From positions 10,894,134 through 10,958,133 of the forward strand of contig NC_135562.1 in NCBI RefSeq assembly GCF_964340395.1: 64,000 bases of DNA. The letters are read 5' to 3'. A program made the position numbers and the translations under genes. The DNA comes from Glandiceps talaboti (Eukaryota; Hemichordata; Enteropneusta; Spengelidae). The notes beneath the pieces are model-generated. The model ran no database searches, was not told where the DNA came from, and worked only from the letters and a program-made list of their open reading frames with translations. Shown here piece by piece: positions 23,158-34,196 of the stretch (position 1 is the first letter of the stretch; every line of letters starts with the position of its first letter).

Positions 23158-23301
23158 AAACCATTCTTGGGTTAGCTTCAGAGGTTTTTCAGAAGCATAC
23201 AATGATGTTGTGAGACAACTCAAAGGAGACGGCATAATGAAAGACTTCTTACAAAATAAAGCTGAGCCCTCAACATCTGCACAAATACGGTGTTGTTTCT
23301 G
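23158..23301 (+). CDS. Candidate exon 2 of unrecognised spliced gene
   Basis: Acceptor GTTTTTTCAG and donor TTTCTG|GTAAGT are both close to consensus. The exon is 144 bp (phase-preserving). Joining its first base to the two left-over bases of exon 1 gives an open frame with WVSFRGFSEAYNDVVRQLKG, DGIMKDFLQNKAEPSTSA and QIRCCF. The phase match to exon 1 supports a real splice pair. Function unknown. Confidence 0.45.
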
Positions 23302-23469
23302 GTAAGTGAAATTGAACTTGTGTATTATTATATGGCAATTTCAGTTATTGTTCTTTTAACTCTTACCAAATCTTTCTGTGCAGCAGAGAAAACTTCAGGG
23401 GACTAACATATCTAGATTGTGTTCCTGCATCCATATTCTTTGTTCCTATACACAAACATTATCTTTTTA

Positions 23470-23640
23470 ATTCCCGCCAGACGAAGTCCAGAATGGGGAC
23501 TTATGGATTGGGTTCTGTCTATCTATTTATGCATCCATCCGTCAGTACTCAGATATGGATGTACCAATTTCTGAATTAACATGTTACAAGGACAACAAAC
23601 TATGGCATAGATCAGCATGTAATTTTTTATGGTTGAGGTT
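23470..23640 (+). repeat. Dispersed repeat S copy
   Basis: CCCGCCAGACGAAGTCCAGA, TTATGGATTGGGTTCTGTC and TACAAGGACAACAAACTATG. It is a truncated copy in the intron between candidate exons 2 and 3. Confidence 0.75.
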
Positions 23641-24303
23641 TACCTGCCTTTTGCGCGTAAGTAGTCACAGACGAAGAGAAGTGAATGTACTTCATATGTT
23701 TGGATGTGAATGACAGTGACATGGCTGATTTCATCACTTTGAAATTTTGAAATGCTTTTAATGAATGATTTCTTTTTTATGATGATAAAGATAACTTTTA
23801 TCATGGCAGTGACAATGATACCTGTAATACTGCGTAGGAGTGCCATTGCAGTACCTTTAAAATCAAACCAACCAAGAATCAGGTTTCAAATCATGTATGC
23901 AATACAGAACAACTTTTTATGACACTCATACAGAAAATTAAGGTTACACAAAAAGAATGCAACAAATGGCTTAATTGTATTGTATGAATACACTAATATT
24001 AAACATAAAGTATTACAAAGTTTTTACTTTTATGATGCAATTAAAAGAAATACTCTAATCCAATATACTTATTTTAAATGGAACTTCCATTAATAAAACA
24101 TGTGACAACTTCAGTTGTATCTGTGCTACAGAAAAATTGAACTGTGTTAAACTATTACACTGGTTTGAGCTATGACAAAAGTCTCCTTACTATGTTGACG
24201 TCAACAATTATTGTTACTGTATGCATCCATTTTCTTGTAGCCCATCAATTCTAAAATCACAAAACTTCTTGTATGTTAAAACGTTATGTTTGTATAATTA
24301 CAG

Positions 24304-24500
24304 GTTCACAAATACAGTTACAGAAAAAAGCTGTGTCAGATATGTTTTTCAATGGGGAATTGGCATATGAAATCATAACAGCGAAAGCAGAAGAACAGTA
24401 TCTTTTCATCCAGTCAAGTGACAGGGAAAAGCATATGGAAAAGATAATATCTACCATTGCACATGGCATGTACAGCCAAGATTGTCATGGCGATTGCCAT
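24304..24500 (+). CDS. Candidate exon 3 of unrecognised spliced gene
   Basis: Acceptor ATAATTACAG and a possible donor GCCAT|GTATGT. The protein-like frame reads LQKKAVSDMFFNGELAYEII, then KAEEQYLFIQSSDREKHMEK and IISTIAHGM. Its phase does not match the end of exon 2 by one base, so either another exon lies between, a different donor is used, or there is a frameshift. Function unknown. Confidence 0.4.
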
Positions 24501-24564
24501 GTATGTTAATTGTAAAGTCTGCTTATCAGATGCACTAATGAACAATGTAGTACAAATTATTTTA

Positions 24565-25420
24565 GCCGGAGCTGTTTCTTGGAGATGCCTGGACCAATTT
24601 TTATTCAAACTTAGTACAGGGGCAACATACTATGGCATACATATGCACGTCAATTTGTTTCTTGATATTATCCAATATGGCCGCCTAGCAGCCATTTTGT
24701 TTGTGATTTTTCCGTGTCCAAAGCCATAACTCAGACATGCTTGAACAGGTCCCCCCCCCCTACCCCAATTGAGGAGCTCATTAGTGGTTAACTTGTGCAT
24801 TATGTGTGATTTAGGTGAGGGGTGGGGTGGGAACAATACTTTTTTGGTCTTGTTGGCAGATTTTTTTTAGCACAATTGAACTAGGTTCAGTAGTGCTATA
24901 GGCCAGTAGTGTCTGTGTGTGTGTGTGTGTACGACTCAAAAACTGCCAGCCCCTACTGTTTTGAAGGGACATATACTTGTGATGTCTAGTTGGGAAATTG
25001 TTCAAATGAAAATGTTCGCGTCACAGGTGTGTGGTTTTGGTCAAACGTGATTTTTGGTAAGAAGAAAACTAAAACTCAGAAACTACTCGGCAGTCTGGTC
25101 TAAAATTTGGTGGGAATGTTCTCAAGAGGGTGTAAATTAAGACTTGTTCGTGACATTATGATTTCACCAATATACAAATATAGAAACTGGGGCTAAAATC
25201 TGTCTTTTTGGTAAAAAAAACTTCTATTACAAACTTGGAAGTTCTTGGACTGGAACTTGGTGAGATGCTACTAGACTTATTTTGCAGATGTTCAAACCTT
25301 TTGACTATTAAAATTGGCCCAATCAACCATGGCAACAGCCAAATGGCATTATGTTTTAGTGAAATAACATCACTTTGTAGACAAATGAGTAAACATTTTA
25401 AAAATCTATGCAAATACTTC
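24565..25420 (+). repeat. Dispersed repeat S copy and tail
   Basis: TACAGGGGCAACATACTATG, CATATGCACGTCAATTTG and CAATATGGCCGCC match S. From 25,070 the tail shared with the 22,430 copy reappears (AAACTACTCGGCAGTCTGGT). A short GT microsatellite (24,912-24,931) is included. It lies downstream of candidate exon 3. Confidence 0.65.
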
Positions 25421-25499
25421 TACCAACCTGACCACACCCATAATAACAGTCAAATGATTTGCAAAGATTACAATAGGGTAGATAGGCAACTTCTTGGTC

Positions 25500-26680
25500 G
25501 TTTAGCAAATTAACATGTATACCTAGCATGGCTCACCATGTGAAATGTTTTGAAAACAGTACAGTTGTACCTCAGTGCCATTGGAGCTATTTTTATTTCT
25601 CTTAGCTATCATGTTATGTTTTACATGCTATTAAAATTTGAGTTTCATGTGACACAAATTGCTACCACAATATGTAATTGTAATGTACTCCCACATTAAA
25701 GTCTTGGCATATTTATTGATAATGTTATATCCAACCACTTTTAGCTTTCGTAGCGTTTGTATTTAAGGCTGGAAAAGGCTACTTGTCTATTCAAGATTAT
25801 GCCAGCATTTCTTTTCTGTTTACCTTTTTTATATTATTACTAAACTTTTCTGTGGTTTAATGCACCTAGGTGTAAGCCATGACATTTTTACATTAGGTTT
25901 ACTGTTTTTATATTTGGTGTCATGTACTTTGTTTCCTTCTGAGAAAAATATATTTTACCTGTGATATGTCACTCACTTCTGAGAGAGGAACAATTGGACT
26001 TAACAGGCTGTTATAGTAGTGTTTCATATATATGATTCCTGAGAAACATACCAGTTGTGAAAAGTTAACCATTTCTTCCAAATGATTTGAGGAAGACATT
26101 TTCCATTAATATTGAAAAGTAGCTGGCTTATTTATGACTGTAGATCTTATTTCTTGTACTCATCTTGAGATATATAAAACTCCATTGTTTACACATCTGT
26201 AATTTTGTATTGATTTTAAATTTTCTAATAAAAATTGCTGTCAAGCTCAAAAAATAACACCATTGTCTGATGTTCTAATTATTTTCAAAACTGCACCCTT
26301 TCCTCACCCCTTGACAATATCCATGAATACACATACAATGTACAGTGAAGTGAGACCCTGCATTGCACAAATGCATTATTGTGTACAAATGTTTCCAATT
26401 TGTAAAGTATGTGTTATAGGGATGGTAAAGTGTCTGTCTCTGTGCTATCAACTTAATAAAAAAAACTATGCCAATTGCTTTGATGTTTGGCTGTAGATGA
26501 ACTTTGTTAAAGGTCAATTATGTGGGCTAGCATGGCAACCACAGACGAATAAGGGAAAGGGATATATGTGGATTAATAGGTGTCACATAACGTTTTTCTG
26601 TTATGGGTTCATTATATATACCATTCATTACTTGTAGGTGACGGCTAAAAAGTGTAGTGTTAAATTAACTATTAATAAAT
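25500..26680. other. No recognisable gene
   Basis: AT-rich sequence with AATAAA-like words (for example TCTAATAAAAATTGCTG near 26,223). These could serve as a polyadenylation signal for the candidate gene upstream, but there is no independent support. No repeat family was recognised. Confidence 0.35.
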
Positions 26681-26766
26681 CATTAATAATATGTATAATA
26701 TTAATTACATATATGTACCTGGGCTGAAAAGTGCCCCTATTGACAAGTCCCACAAACGGTTTACAA

Positions 26767-26793
26767 CACACACACACACACACATATATATAT
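26767..26793 (+). repeat. (CA)n(TA)n microsatellite
   Basis: ACACAC run of about nine units followed by a short TATA run. Confidence 0.9.
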
Positions 26794-27002
26794 TTTTTTT
26801 TCATAGGGTTTTTACCAAAGTGGAATATGTACGACAGTTCCATTTAATTCACAGGTATCAAACATTTTTTTATAAACTTGACGCATAATTAAATAATCAC
26901 CAGCTTTTCTATTACTCATCAAAAGCAAGGGTAAAATGAAGCTCATCGAGTGTCCGTGGTGTATACTTTGTGGAATAATGTATTCTAGGTCGTGTTGCAT
27001 AC

Positions 27003-27060
27003 GTTGTATGTATGTATGTATGTATGTATGTATGTATGTATGTATGTATGTATATGTGTG

Positions 27061-27095
<35 letters not shown>
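27003..27095 (+). repeat. (TATG)n and (TGT)n compound microsatellite
   Basis: About 12 TATG units followed by about 11 TGT units. The open frames over it (MYVCMYVC and VVVVVV) are artefacts. A G run follows at 27,209-27,220. Confidence 0.95.
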
Positions 27096-27609
27096 TATTG
27101 TACACTTGCATGTACTGTCTGTTGTTGGTTGGCTAATATTTCTTGTATCGAGCTGTAGCTATGGAACTATGATGTTTCTAAAGGCGTTGGAGAAAGCAGG
27201 TAGGTATGGGGGGGGGGGGGTAGCTCCAGACTTTAAGTATTTTCTGTATGTGCGTCACTTCTACGGTGTACGCTATTAGTTAAAATAATACTTTCGGTTG
27301 GTAAATATTAGCTAAATGTTTATATTGCGAGACGCTGGTGAATCTAAAGTTTGGCATTATTTGCATGTGATCCATATACAATAGGTTTCGAAACCATGGT
27401 GTGGTTCCTTCCTAAATCATTTAACAATATTTACCATAATGTTAATTCATGATAATAATAATATTAATAATTATAATAATAATAATAAGTTTTCGATGTT
27501 GTTTATGTTTCTGACATGTGTGCGTGTAGTAACAATACCGAAATTTCAATGTTTAAACCCGATGTCTTGTGTTGATTCTGACTATTCATGTTGTTCGTGT
27601 TTTTGTAAC

Positions 27610-27975
27610 TAGTGTGTCACAAAGATTTGTGTTTCGTTTTTAGGCTATTGGTGATTTTTCAGGGAACAACTATTCGATTCTTTTACATGATTTCACATAT
27701 TTTGGTTGCCAATTTTAGGTCTTTTGTGTTGATGAATGGGTTGTATGTTGTTATGAACAAATCTTTTGTTTTCACACATGCTTTTCATTGCAGGATTTTT
27801 TTGAAGATAAATATTTCTGGCTTTGTGATTGACTTCGTACATAACTTGCGTGATTTTGTTCTAAAACAGTTCATATCCACATCGTTGTAGATTGTTTGCG
27901 AAATCTTTTAATTTGTTGACAAAATCCCCTGTGTTGATACAGTTACGGACGTCGCCATCTAAGGCTTTCACCTTT
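27610..27975 (-). pseudogene. Degenerate coding-like stretch, possibly retroelement RT C-terminus
   Basis: On the minus strand the sequence reads protein-like text broken by stops and a frameshift. In order: DFVNKLKDFANNLQRCGYE, then NHKARNIYLQKN, then in another frame TTYNPFINTKDLKLATK and CEIM. The order of a D-F-x-L-x-x-RGY-like segment followed by TTYNP is reminiscent of the region C-terminal to the reverse transcriptase in Penelope-like elements. That comparison is from memory and weak. The piece may continue upstream to about 28,135, where the MITE at 28,137 interrupts it. Confidence 0.35.
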
Positions 27976-28136
27976 AGAGAACTCTTTAAACGTATCTATC
28001 GGGTGACGATCGATACTCTTTATGGAAGACCTGAAATATGTCAGTTAATTTTGTATTGGTTTGTGTCAAGTATCCTTCCTTTGTTGTATCTCCGATCTTT
28101 GTAAACTTGTCGATCCAAGTACGTTGTTTCCTGTTA

Positions 28137-28914
28137 GGGGTAGACCATTTGATATCCGGGGGGGGGGATTGGTGGAGAGTTATTATATTTTTTCCCACCT
28201 GCTTGCCTGTGAATTATCTTTTTCTCCTTCGTCTATGCTGGCAATTTTTTTTTTCTTTCCTTTGAGATATCCGGATTTTATACACCTATGTTGAACACCA
28301 ACTTTTGTTGCCACAATTTTCTGTTTGGTTTTCGCACAGGGTGATAAGGAGAGTAAAAAGATGCTGTTCTATCACACACAGATTATATTTAGTAAACTAC
28401 ATATTTCAATACATGTTTGATTTTCAATTAAATAAACATCGTTGACAGTTTTTATATATGCCGTGGTATGATGACACACTGAAAATGCAAATCGGAAACT
28501 TGATTTGTGAACTTAAACATCATTTGTGAACTTAAACTAGTGTGGTAGCTACGTAATACATGTATATGTATAATTTTATGTATAGTTATGTTTGAACCTT
28601 ACATGAAGTAATATTTAAAAAAATTATGAAAGAAATAGTGACAAGAACAAATATATATATGTACCACAGGCCAACGAAACTGACTGGTCCCTGACATGTG
28701 TTTGAAAATGTTAGTCATGATCTGACAAGTGTCCTATTTGGAGAGGTACTAGCAGGTTGAACTGTACACTCGAACTTGTGCATCATTTCCCTGCCAAGAC
28801 ATTTTTTTCCATCACCCACTCAGATCCGGATTTTTTTCAAGAAACTCCATTTGGCATCTGTTTTTCCCCCCGAAATCTTCCAAGTCCTCCTCAGGATATC
28901 AAATGGTCCACCCC
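28137..28914. mobile_element. MITE with Harbinger-like ends
   Basis: Terminal inverted repeat GGGGTAGACCATTTGATATC at the left and GATATCAAATGGTCCACCCC at the right, one mismatch over 20 bp. It is flanked on both sides by TTA (28,134-28,136 and 28,915-28,917). A 3-bp TTA/TAA target duplication is characteristic of the PIF/Harbinger superfamily. Subterminal CCGG and poly-G/poly-C tracts also mirror each other. No transposase is present in the 778 bp, so this is non-autonomous. Assignment rests on the target site and the G-rich end only. Confidence 0.6.
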
Positions 28915-28944
28915 TTACGAACTTTAAAACGAAAACTTAAAAGT

Positions 28945-29139
28945 TCAGTGTAAATCGTTATTAATTTTGACCCACACTTTAAAGTTATCTTTTGTTTCGT
29001 CCAATAGCATAACAATATCATCTCTGAAAAGGTCCAAGAATATAATATTCTTATTGTGTGGTTCGAGTATTCTTTGCTCAAATTCATCGAATGTAATGTC
29101 AGCTATACCATGATGCCACTGAACCCATACTACAACCAT
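28945..29139 (-). CDS. Short protein-like open frame, unrecognised
   Basis: 64 codons from an ATG at 29,139, reading GIADITFDEFEQRILEPHNK, then NIIFLDLFRDDIVMLLDETK. Composition is rich in charged and hydrophobic residues and unlike the low-complexity frames elsewhere. I do not recognise it. It lies between the Harbinger-like MITE and the LINE and could be a fragment of another mobile element or an exon remnant. Evidence is composition only. Confidence 0.2.
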   Translation of the reverse strand: MVVVWVQWHHGIADITFDEFEQRILEPHNKNIIFLDLFRDDIVMLLDETKDNFKVWVKINNDLH

Positions 29140-29262
29140 AGATATATACTTCTAGAATTCTCCATTGAATTCAAATGTATTTTTGTAGGACTAGTTTTAA
29201 TATCTTTACCACATATGTTGGTGGAGGCTTTTTGATTCTGTGTTGGTGTACTTTCGGTCGCC

Positions 29263-29303
29263 GGGTAAAACAATATTCCGCTACCCTCCGCTACCTTGAA
29301 ACG
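29263..29303 (+). repeat. GCTACC motif block upstream of LINE
   Basis: CCGCTACCCTCCGCTACC, the same words that build the satellite at 30,660-33,790, located immediately before the 5' end of the LINE fragment. It indicates that the LINE inserted into, or was duplicated with, this motif. Confidence 0.8.
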
Positions 29304-29304
29304 C

Positions 29305-30660
29305 ATGTTTCAAGTCCTCCATAATAGTTCCAGTTCCAAAGAGAAGGAAAATATCATGTTTGAACGATTATCATGACCTGTAGCTCTAACTTCCGTAATC
29401 ATGAAGGTCTAAGATACCTTAAATCTGCTACCGAGCCATTTCTTGACCCATTCCAGTTTGCATATCGAGCGAACAGGTCAGTTGATGACGCTGTTGCTCT
29501 TGGTTTACACTTTGTTCTACAACATCTAGAATCACCTGGTACATATGCACGTATTCTTTTCATAGATTATAGTTCAGCATTTAATACGATCGTTCCAAAG
29601 CAATTGTTTGAGAAGCTCAAATCATTCGATTTTAATACGTCCCTGTGTTTTTGGCTTTTGGACTTTTTGTTGAATAGGCCACAGACCATTAGGCTTGGGG
29701 ATAAAACATCATATTCCATCACTCTTAGTACTGGCGCACCTCAAGGTTGTGTCCTATCACCGTTGTTATATTCCTTGTTTACCAACGATTGTGTCTCCCA
29801 TAATGAGTCTGTAAAACTCGTAAAATTTGCAGATGACACTACAGTTATTGGGCTGATTAAAAATGGCAACGAAGTCATCTACCGTTCCGAGGTGGCCTGG
29901 CTAGTTGACTGGTGCTCAAATAATAACCTTGAGCTGAATATTAAGAAAACAAAGGAAATGCTCATCGACTTTCGCAGAAAACCAGGTTTAATTGCCCCAC
30001 TTAAAATCAATGATCAACATGTTGACCAGGTGGAATCGTTTACCTTCTTAGGTTCAACAATACAAATACATTGAGATGGGATACCCACATACACGCAATT
30101 TTGGTAAAGGCACAACAACGTTTGTTTTTCCTGAGGCAACTTAAGAAATTTGGGTTAAGTAAACATATTCTCATTCGTTTTTACAGAGCAATCATTGAGA
30201 GTATTATTACATTTTCTATTACTGTCTGGTACGGTAATGCGACACAGAAGGATAGAATTAGTCTTGAAAGAATAGCTAAGACCGCTTCAAGAATAATCGG
30301 GTGCGAGGTTCCATCGGTTGATTCTGTTTATGCTGGTCGCCTTGTACGGAGATCCGACACGATTATAAAGGATACAACACACCCGGCGCATCACTTTTAC
30401 GAACTCCTTCCCTCAGGGAAACGTTTTTTTTTACACAGTTTCTTTCCAAAGCAGTTCAAAACTGTCGCATTTGAATGTAGCGTTTTAAGATTGTATTTTT
30501 GTGTCATAATACTGCATTTTTATCAGTCGTTTGTGATTTTATGGTGCTTTTGTGGTGTCTTTTTCTGTATTTGAGTGTTTTTTTGAGCAACGCCAAGGCA
30601 CATTCCTCTCGATTCTATCGATTGGCAATAAAGAATATTATTATTATATTATTATTATTA
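29305..30660 (+). pseudogene. 5'-truncated LINE reverse transcriptase (CR1/L2/Rex1-like)
   Basis: Reverse transcriptase motifs in order: IIVPVPK and CLNDY (29,315-29,370), VALTSVIMK, FQFAYRANRSVDDAV, ILFIDYSSAFNTI (motif A, catalytic D), GAPQGCVLSPLLYSLFTND (motif B), VKFADDTTVIGLI (motif C, ADD), LELNIKKTKEM, VESFTFLGSTI, then RWDTHIHAILVKAQQRLFFL, SITVWYGNA, ISLERIAKTASRIIG and HHFYELLPSGKR. At least three frameshifts break it (near 29,375, at 30,070 and near 30,430). It ends with GGCAATAAAG and an (ATT)n tail at 30,629-30,660, a typical LINE 3' end. The endonuclease domain is missing. The two longest open frames are 29,373-30,074 and 30,071-30,574. Confidence 0.92.
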
Positions 30661-32014
30661 CCTTCCGCTACCTTCGCTACCACATTTCAGTGCTTTTGCT
30701 GAAAAAAAATCGCTACCTTCGCTACCAAATCTCAGTGCTTTTGCCGGAAAAAAAATCGCTACCCTCCGCTACCTTCGCTACCACATTTCAATACTTTTGC
30801 TGGAAAAAAAATCCGCTACCCTCCGCTACCTACCGCTACCTTCGCTACCACATTTCAATCCTTTTGCTGGAAAAAAATCCGCTACCTACCGCTACCTTCG
30901 CTACCACATTTCAATCCTTTTGCTGGAAAAAAATCCGCTACCCTCCGCTACCTACCGCTACCACATTTCAATCCTTTTGCTGGAAAAAAAATCCGCTACC
31001 CTCCGCTACCTACCGCTACCTTCGCTACCAAATCTCAGCGCTTTTGCTGAAAAAAAAAATCCGCTACCCTCCGCTACCTTCGCTACCAAATCTCAGCGCT
31101 TTTGCTGAAAAAAAAAATCCGCTACCCTCCGCTACCTACCGCTACCTTCGCTACCACATTTCAATCCTTTTGCTGGAAAAAAATCCGCTACCCTCCGCTA
31201 CCTACCGCTACCTTCGCTACCACATTTCAATCCTTTTGCTGGAAAAAAAATCCGCTACCCTCCGCTACCTACCGCTACCTTCGCTACCACATTTCAATCC
31301 TTTTGCTGGAAAAAAAATCCGCTACCTACCGCTACCTTCGCTACCACATTTCAATCCTTTTGCTGGAAAACAATCCGCTACCCTCCGCTACCTACCGCTA
31401 CCTTCGCTACCACATTTCAATCCTTTTGCTGGAAAAAAAATCCGCTACCCTCCGCTACCTACCGCTACCTTCGCTACCACATTTCAATCCTTTTGCTGGA
31501 AAAAAATCCGCTACCCTCCGCTACCTACCGCTACCTACGCTACCAAATCTCAGCGCTTTTGCTGAAAAAAAAAATCCGCTACCCTCCGCTACCTTCGCTA
31601 CCAAATCTCAGCGCTTTTGCTGAAAAAAAAAATCCGCTACCCTCCGCTACCTACCGCTACCTTCGCTACCACATTTCAATCCTTTTGCTGGAAAAAAAAT
31701 CCGCTACCCTCCGCTACCTACCGCTACCTTCGCTACCACATTTCAATCCTTTTGCTGGAAAAAAAATCCGCTACCCTCCGCTACCTACCGCTACCTTCGC
31801 TACCACATTTCAATCCTTTTGCTGGAAAAAAATCCGCTACCTACCGCTACCTTCGCTACCACATTTCAATCCTTTTGCTGGAAAAAAATCCGCTACCCTC
31901 CGCTGCCACATTTCAATCCTTTTGCTGGAAAAAAAATCCGCTACCCTCCGCTACCTACCGCTACCTTCGCTACCACATTTCAATCCTTTTGCTGGAAAAA
32001 AATCCGCTACCCTC

Positions 32015-32290
32015 CGCTACCTGCGCTACCAAATCTCAACGCTTTTGCTGGAAAAAAAATCCGCTACCCTCCGCTACCTTCGCTACCAAATCTCAGCGCT
32101 TTTGCTGGGGAAAAAAATCCGCTACCAACCGCTACCTTCGCTACCACATTTCAATAATTTTGCTGGAAAAAAAATCCGCTACCTTCGCTACCAAATCTCA
32201 GCGCTTTTGGTGGAAAAAAAATCCGCTACCCTCCGCTACCTACCGCTACCTTCGCTACCACATTTCTATATTTTTGCTGGAAAAAAAATC
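32015..32290 (+). repeat. Higher-order block in satellite, copy 1
   Basis: Contains the rare variants CTGCGCTACC, TTTGCTGGGG, CAATAATTTTGC, TTTTGGTGG and TTTCTATATTTTTG in this order. The same five variants recur at exactly +1,055 bp each, showing a block duplication inside the array. Confidence 0.9.
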
Positions 32291-33069
32291 CGCTACCTAC
32301 CGCTACCTACGCTACCAAATCTCAGCGCTTTTGCTGAAAAAAAAATCCGCTACCTTCGCTACCAAATCTCAGCGCTTTTGCTGAAAAAAAATTCCGCTAC
32401 CCTCCGCTACCTACCGCTACCTTCGCTACCACATTTCAATCCTTTTGCTGGAAAAAAATCCGCTACCCTCCGCTACCTACCGCTACCTTCGCTACCACAT
32501 TTCAATATTTTTGCTGGAAAAAAAATCCGCTACCCTCCGCTACCTACCGCTACCTTCGCTACCAAATCTCAGCGCTTTTGCTGAAAAAAAAAATCCGCTA
32601 CCCTCCGCTACCTTCGCTACCAAATCTCAGCGCTTTTGCTGAAAAAAAATTCCGCTACCCTCCGCTACCTACCGCTACCTTCGCTACCACATTTCAATCC
32701 TTTTGCTGGAAAAAAATCCGCTACCTTCGCTACCACATTTCAATCCTTTTGCTGGAAAAAAAATCCGCTACCCTCCGCTACCTTCGCTACCACATTTCAA
32801 TCCTTTTGCTGGAAAAAAATCCGCTACCCTCCGCTACCTACCGCTACCTTCGCTACCAAATCTCAGCACTTTTGCTGAAAAAAAAAATTCGCTACCCTCC
32901 GCTACCAAATCTCAGCGCTTTTGCTGAAAAAAAAATTCGCTACCCTCTACCCTCCGCTACCTACCGCTACCGTCGCTACCAAATCTCAGCGCTTTTGCTG
33001 GAAAAAAAATCCGCTACCCTCCGCTACCTTATTTCAATACTTTTGCTGGAAAAAAAATCCGCTACCCTC

Positions 33070-33345
33070 CGCTACCTGCGCTACCAAATCTCAACGCTTT
33101 TGCTGGAAAAAAAATCCGCTACCCTCCGCTACCTTCGCTACCAAATCTCAGCGCTTTTGCTGGGGAAAAAAATCCGCTACCTACCGCTACCTTCGCTACC
33201 ACATTTCAATAATTTTGCTGGAAAAAAAATCCGCTACCTTCGCTACCAAATCTCAGCGCTTTTGGTGGAAAAAAAATCCGCTACCCTCCGCTACCTACCG
33301 CTACCTTCGCTACCACATTTCTATATTTTTGCTGGAAAAAAAATC
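33070..33345 (+). repeat. Higher-order block in satellite, copy 2
   Basis: Second copy of the block at 32,015, with every diagnostic variant shifted by 1,055 bp and almost no differences (one visible change is CCAACC to CCTACC). The duplication is recent relative to most of the unit-to-unit divergence. Confidence 0.9.
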
Positions 33346-34019
33346 CGCTACCCTCCGCTACCTACCGCTACCTTCGCTACCACATTTCAATATTTTTGCT
33401 GGAAAAAAAATCCGCTACCCTCCGCTACCTACCGCTACCTTCGCTACCAAATCTCAGCGCTTTTGCTGGAAAAAAAATCCGCTACCTACCGCTACCTTCG
33501 CTACCACATTTCAATATTTTTGCTGGAAAAAAAAATCGCTACCTACCTCTACCCTCGCTACCACATTTCAATATTTTTGCTGGAAAAAAAAAATTCGCTA
33601 CCTACCGCTACCTTCGCTACCACATTTCAATATTTTTGCTGAAAAAAAAAATTCGCTACCTACCGCTACCCTCGCTACCACATTTCAATATTTTTGCTGG
33701 AAAAAAAAAATTCGCTACCTACCGCTACCTTCGCTACCACATTTCAATATTTTTGCTGGAAAAAAAATCGCTACCTTTACCTTACGCTACATCCACCATG
33801 CTAGTTGACTAGATTTTGAGAGAAAATATTGCTTTTAACAGGTCACTTCATTAATAATTAAAAAATCACTTACTATCTGTTCAAGGTGCCATATGAATAA
33901 CAATTATTGAAGTACACGAAACAAATTCTATTAAAGAATACCCCATGTGTGCAAAAGTAGTTCCTACGACATCTATGGCGCATTAATATCCCAGGCAATG
34001 TAATTTGACAATCATTTCA

Positions 34020-34099
34020 CTTTGCTACCTTCGCTACCATCCGCTACGTAGCGAAAGCGAAAAATAAAAACAATTGAACCCCCGATTGAGCACTATATA

Positions 34100-34140
<41 letters not shown>

Positions 34141-34163
34141 GCCTGCCTGCCTGCCTGCCTGCC

Positions 34164-34196
<33 letters not shown>

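Larger units (their letters stand above)
30660..33790 (+). repeat. GCTACC satellite array
   Basis: Roughly 45 to 50 units of about 60-70 bp. Each unit has a GCTACC-rich half (CCGCTACCCTCCGCTACC, TACCGCTACCTTCGCTACC) and a second half of CACATTTCAATCCTTTTGCTG or AAATCTCAGCGCTTTTGCTG followed by an A run. Unit length varies because GCTACC sub-blocks are gained and lost. Types are intermixed at first; the last units favour CAATATTTTTGCTGG. Long plus-strand frames (up to 363 codons) arise because most units lack stops; they are not genes. The array starts directly after the LINE (ATT)n tail. Confidence 0.97.

Noticed and set aside
30552-33812. Open frames of up to 363 codons on the plus strand
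   Set aside because: They run through satellite units that happen to lack stops in several frames at once; the text is a permuted repeat (RYLPLPSLPHFN) and not a protein.
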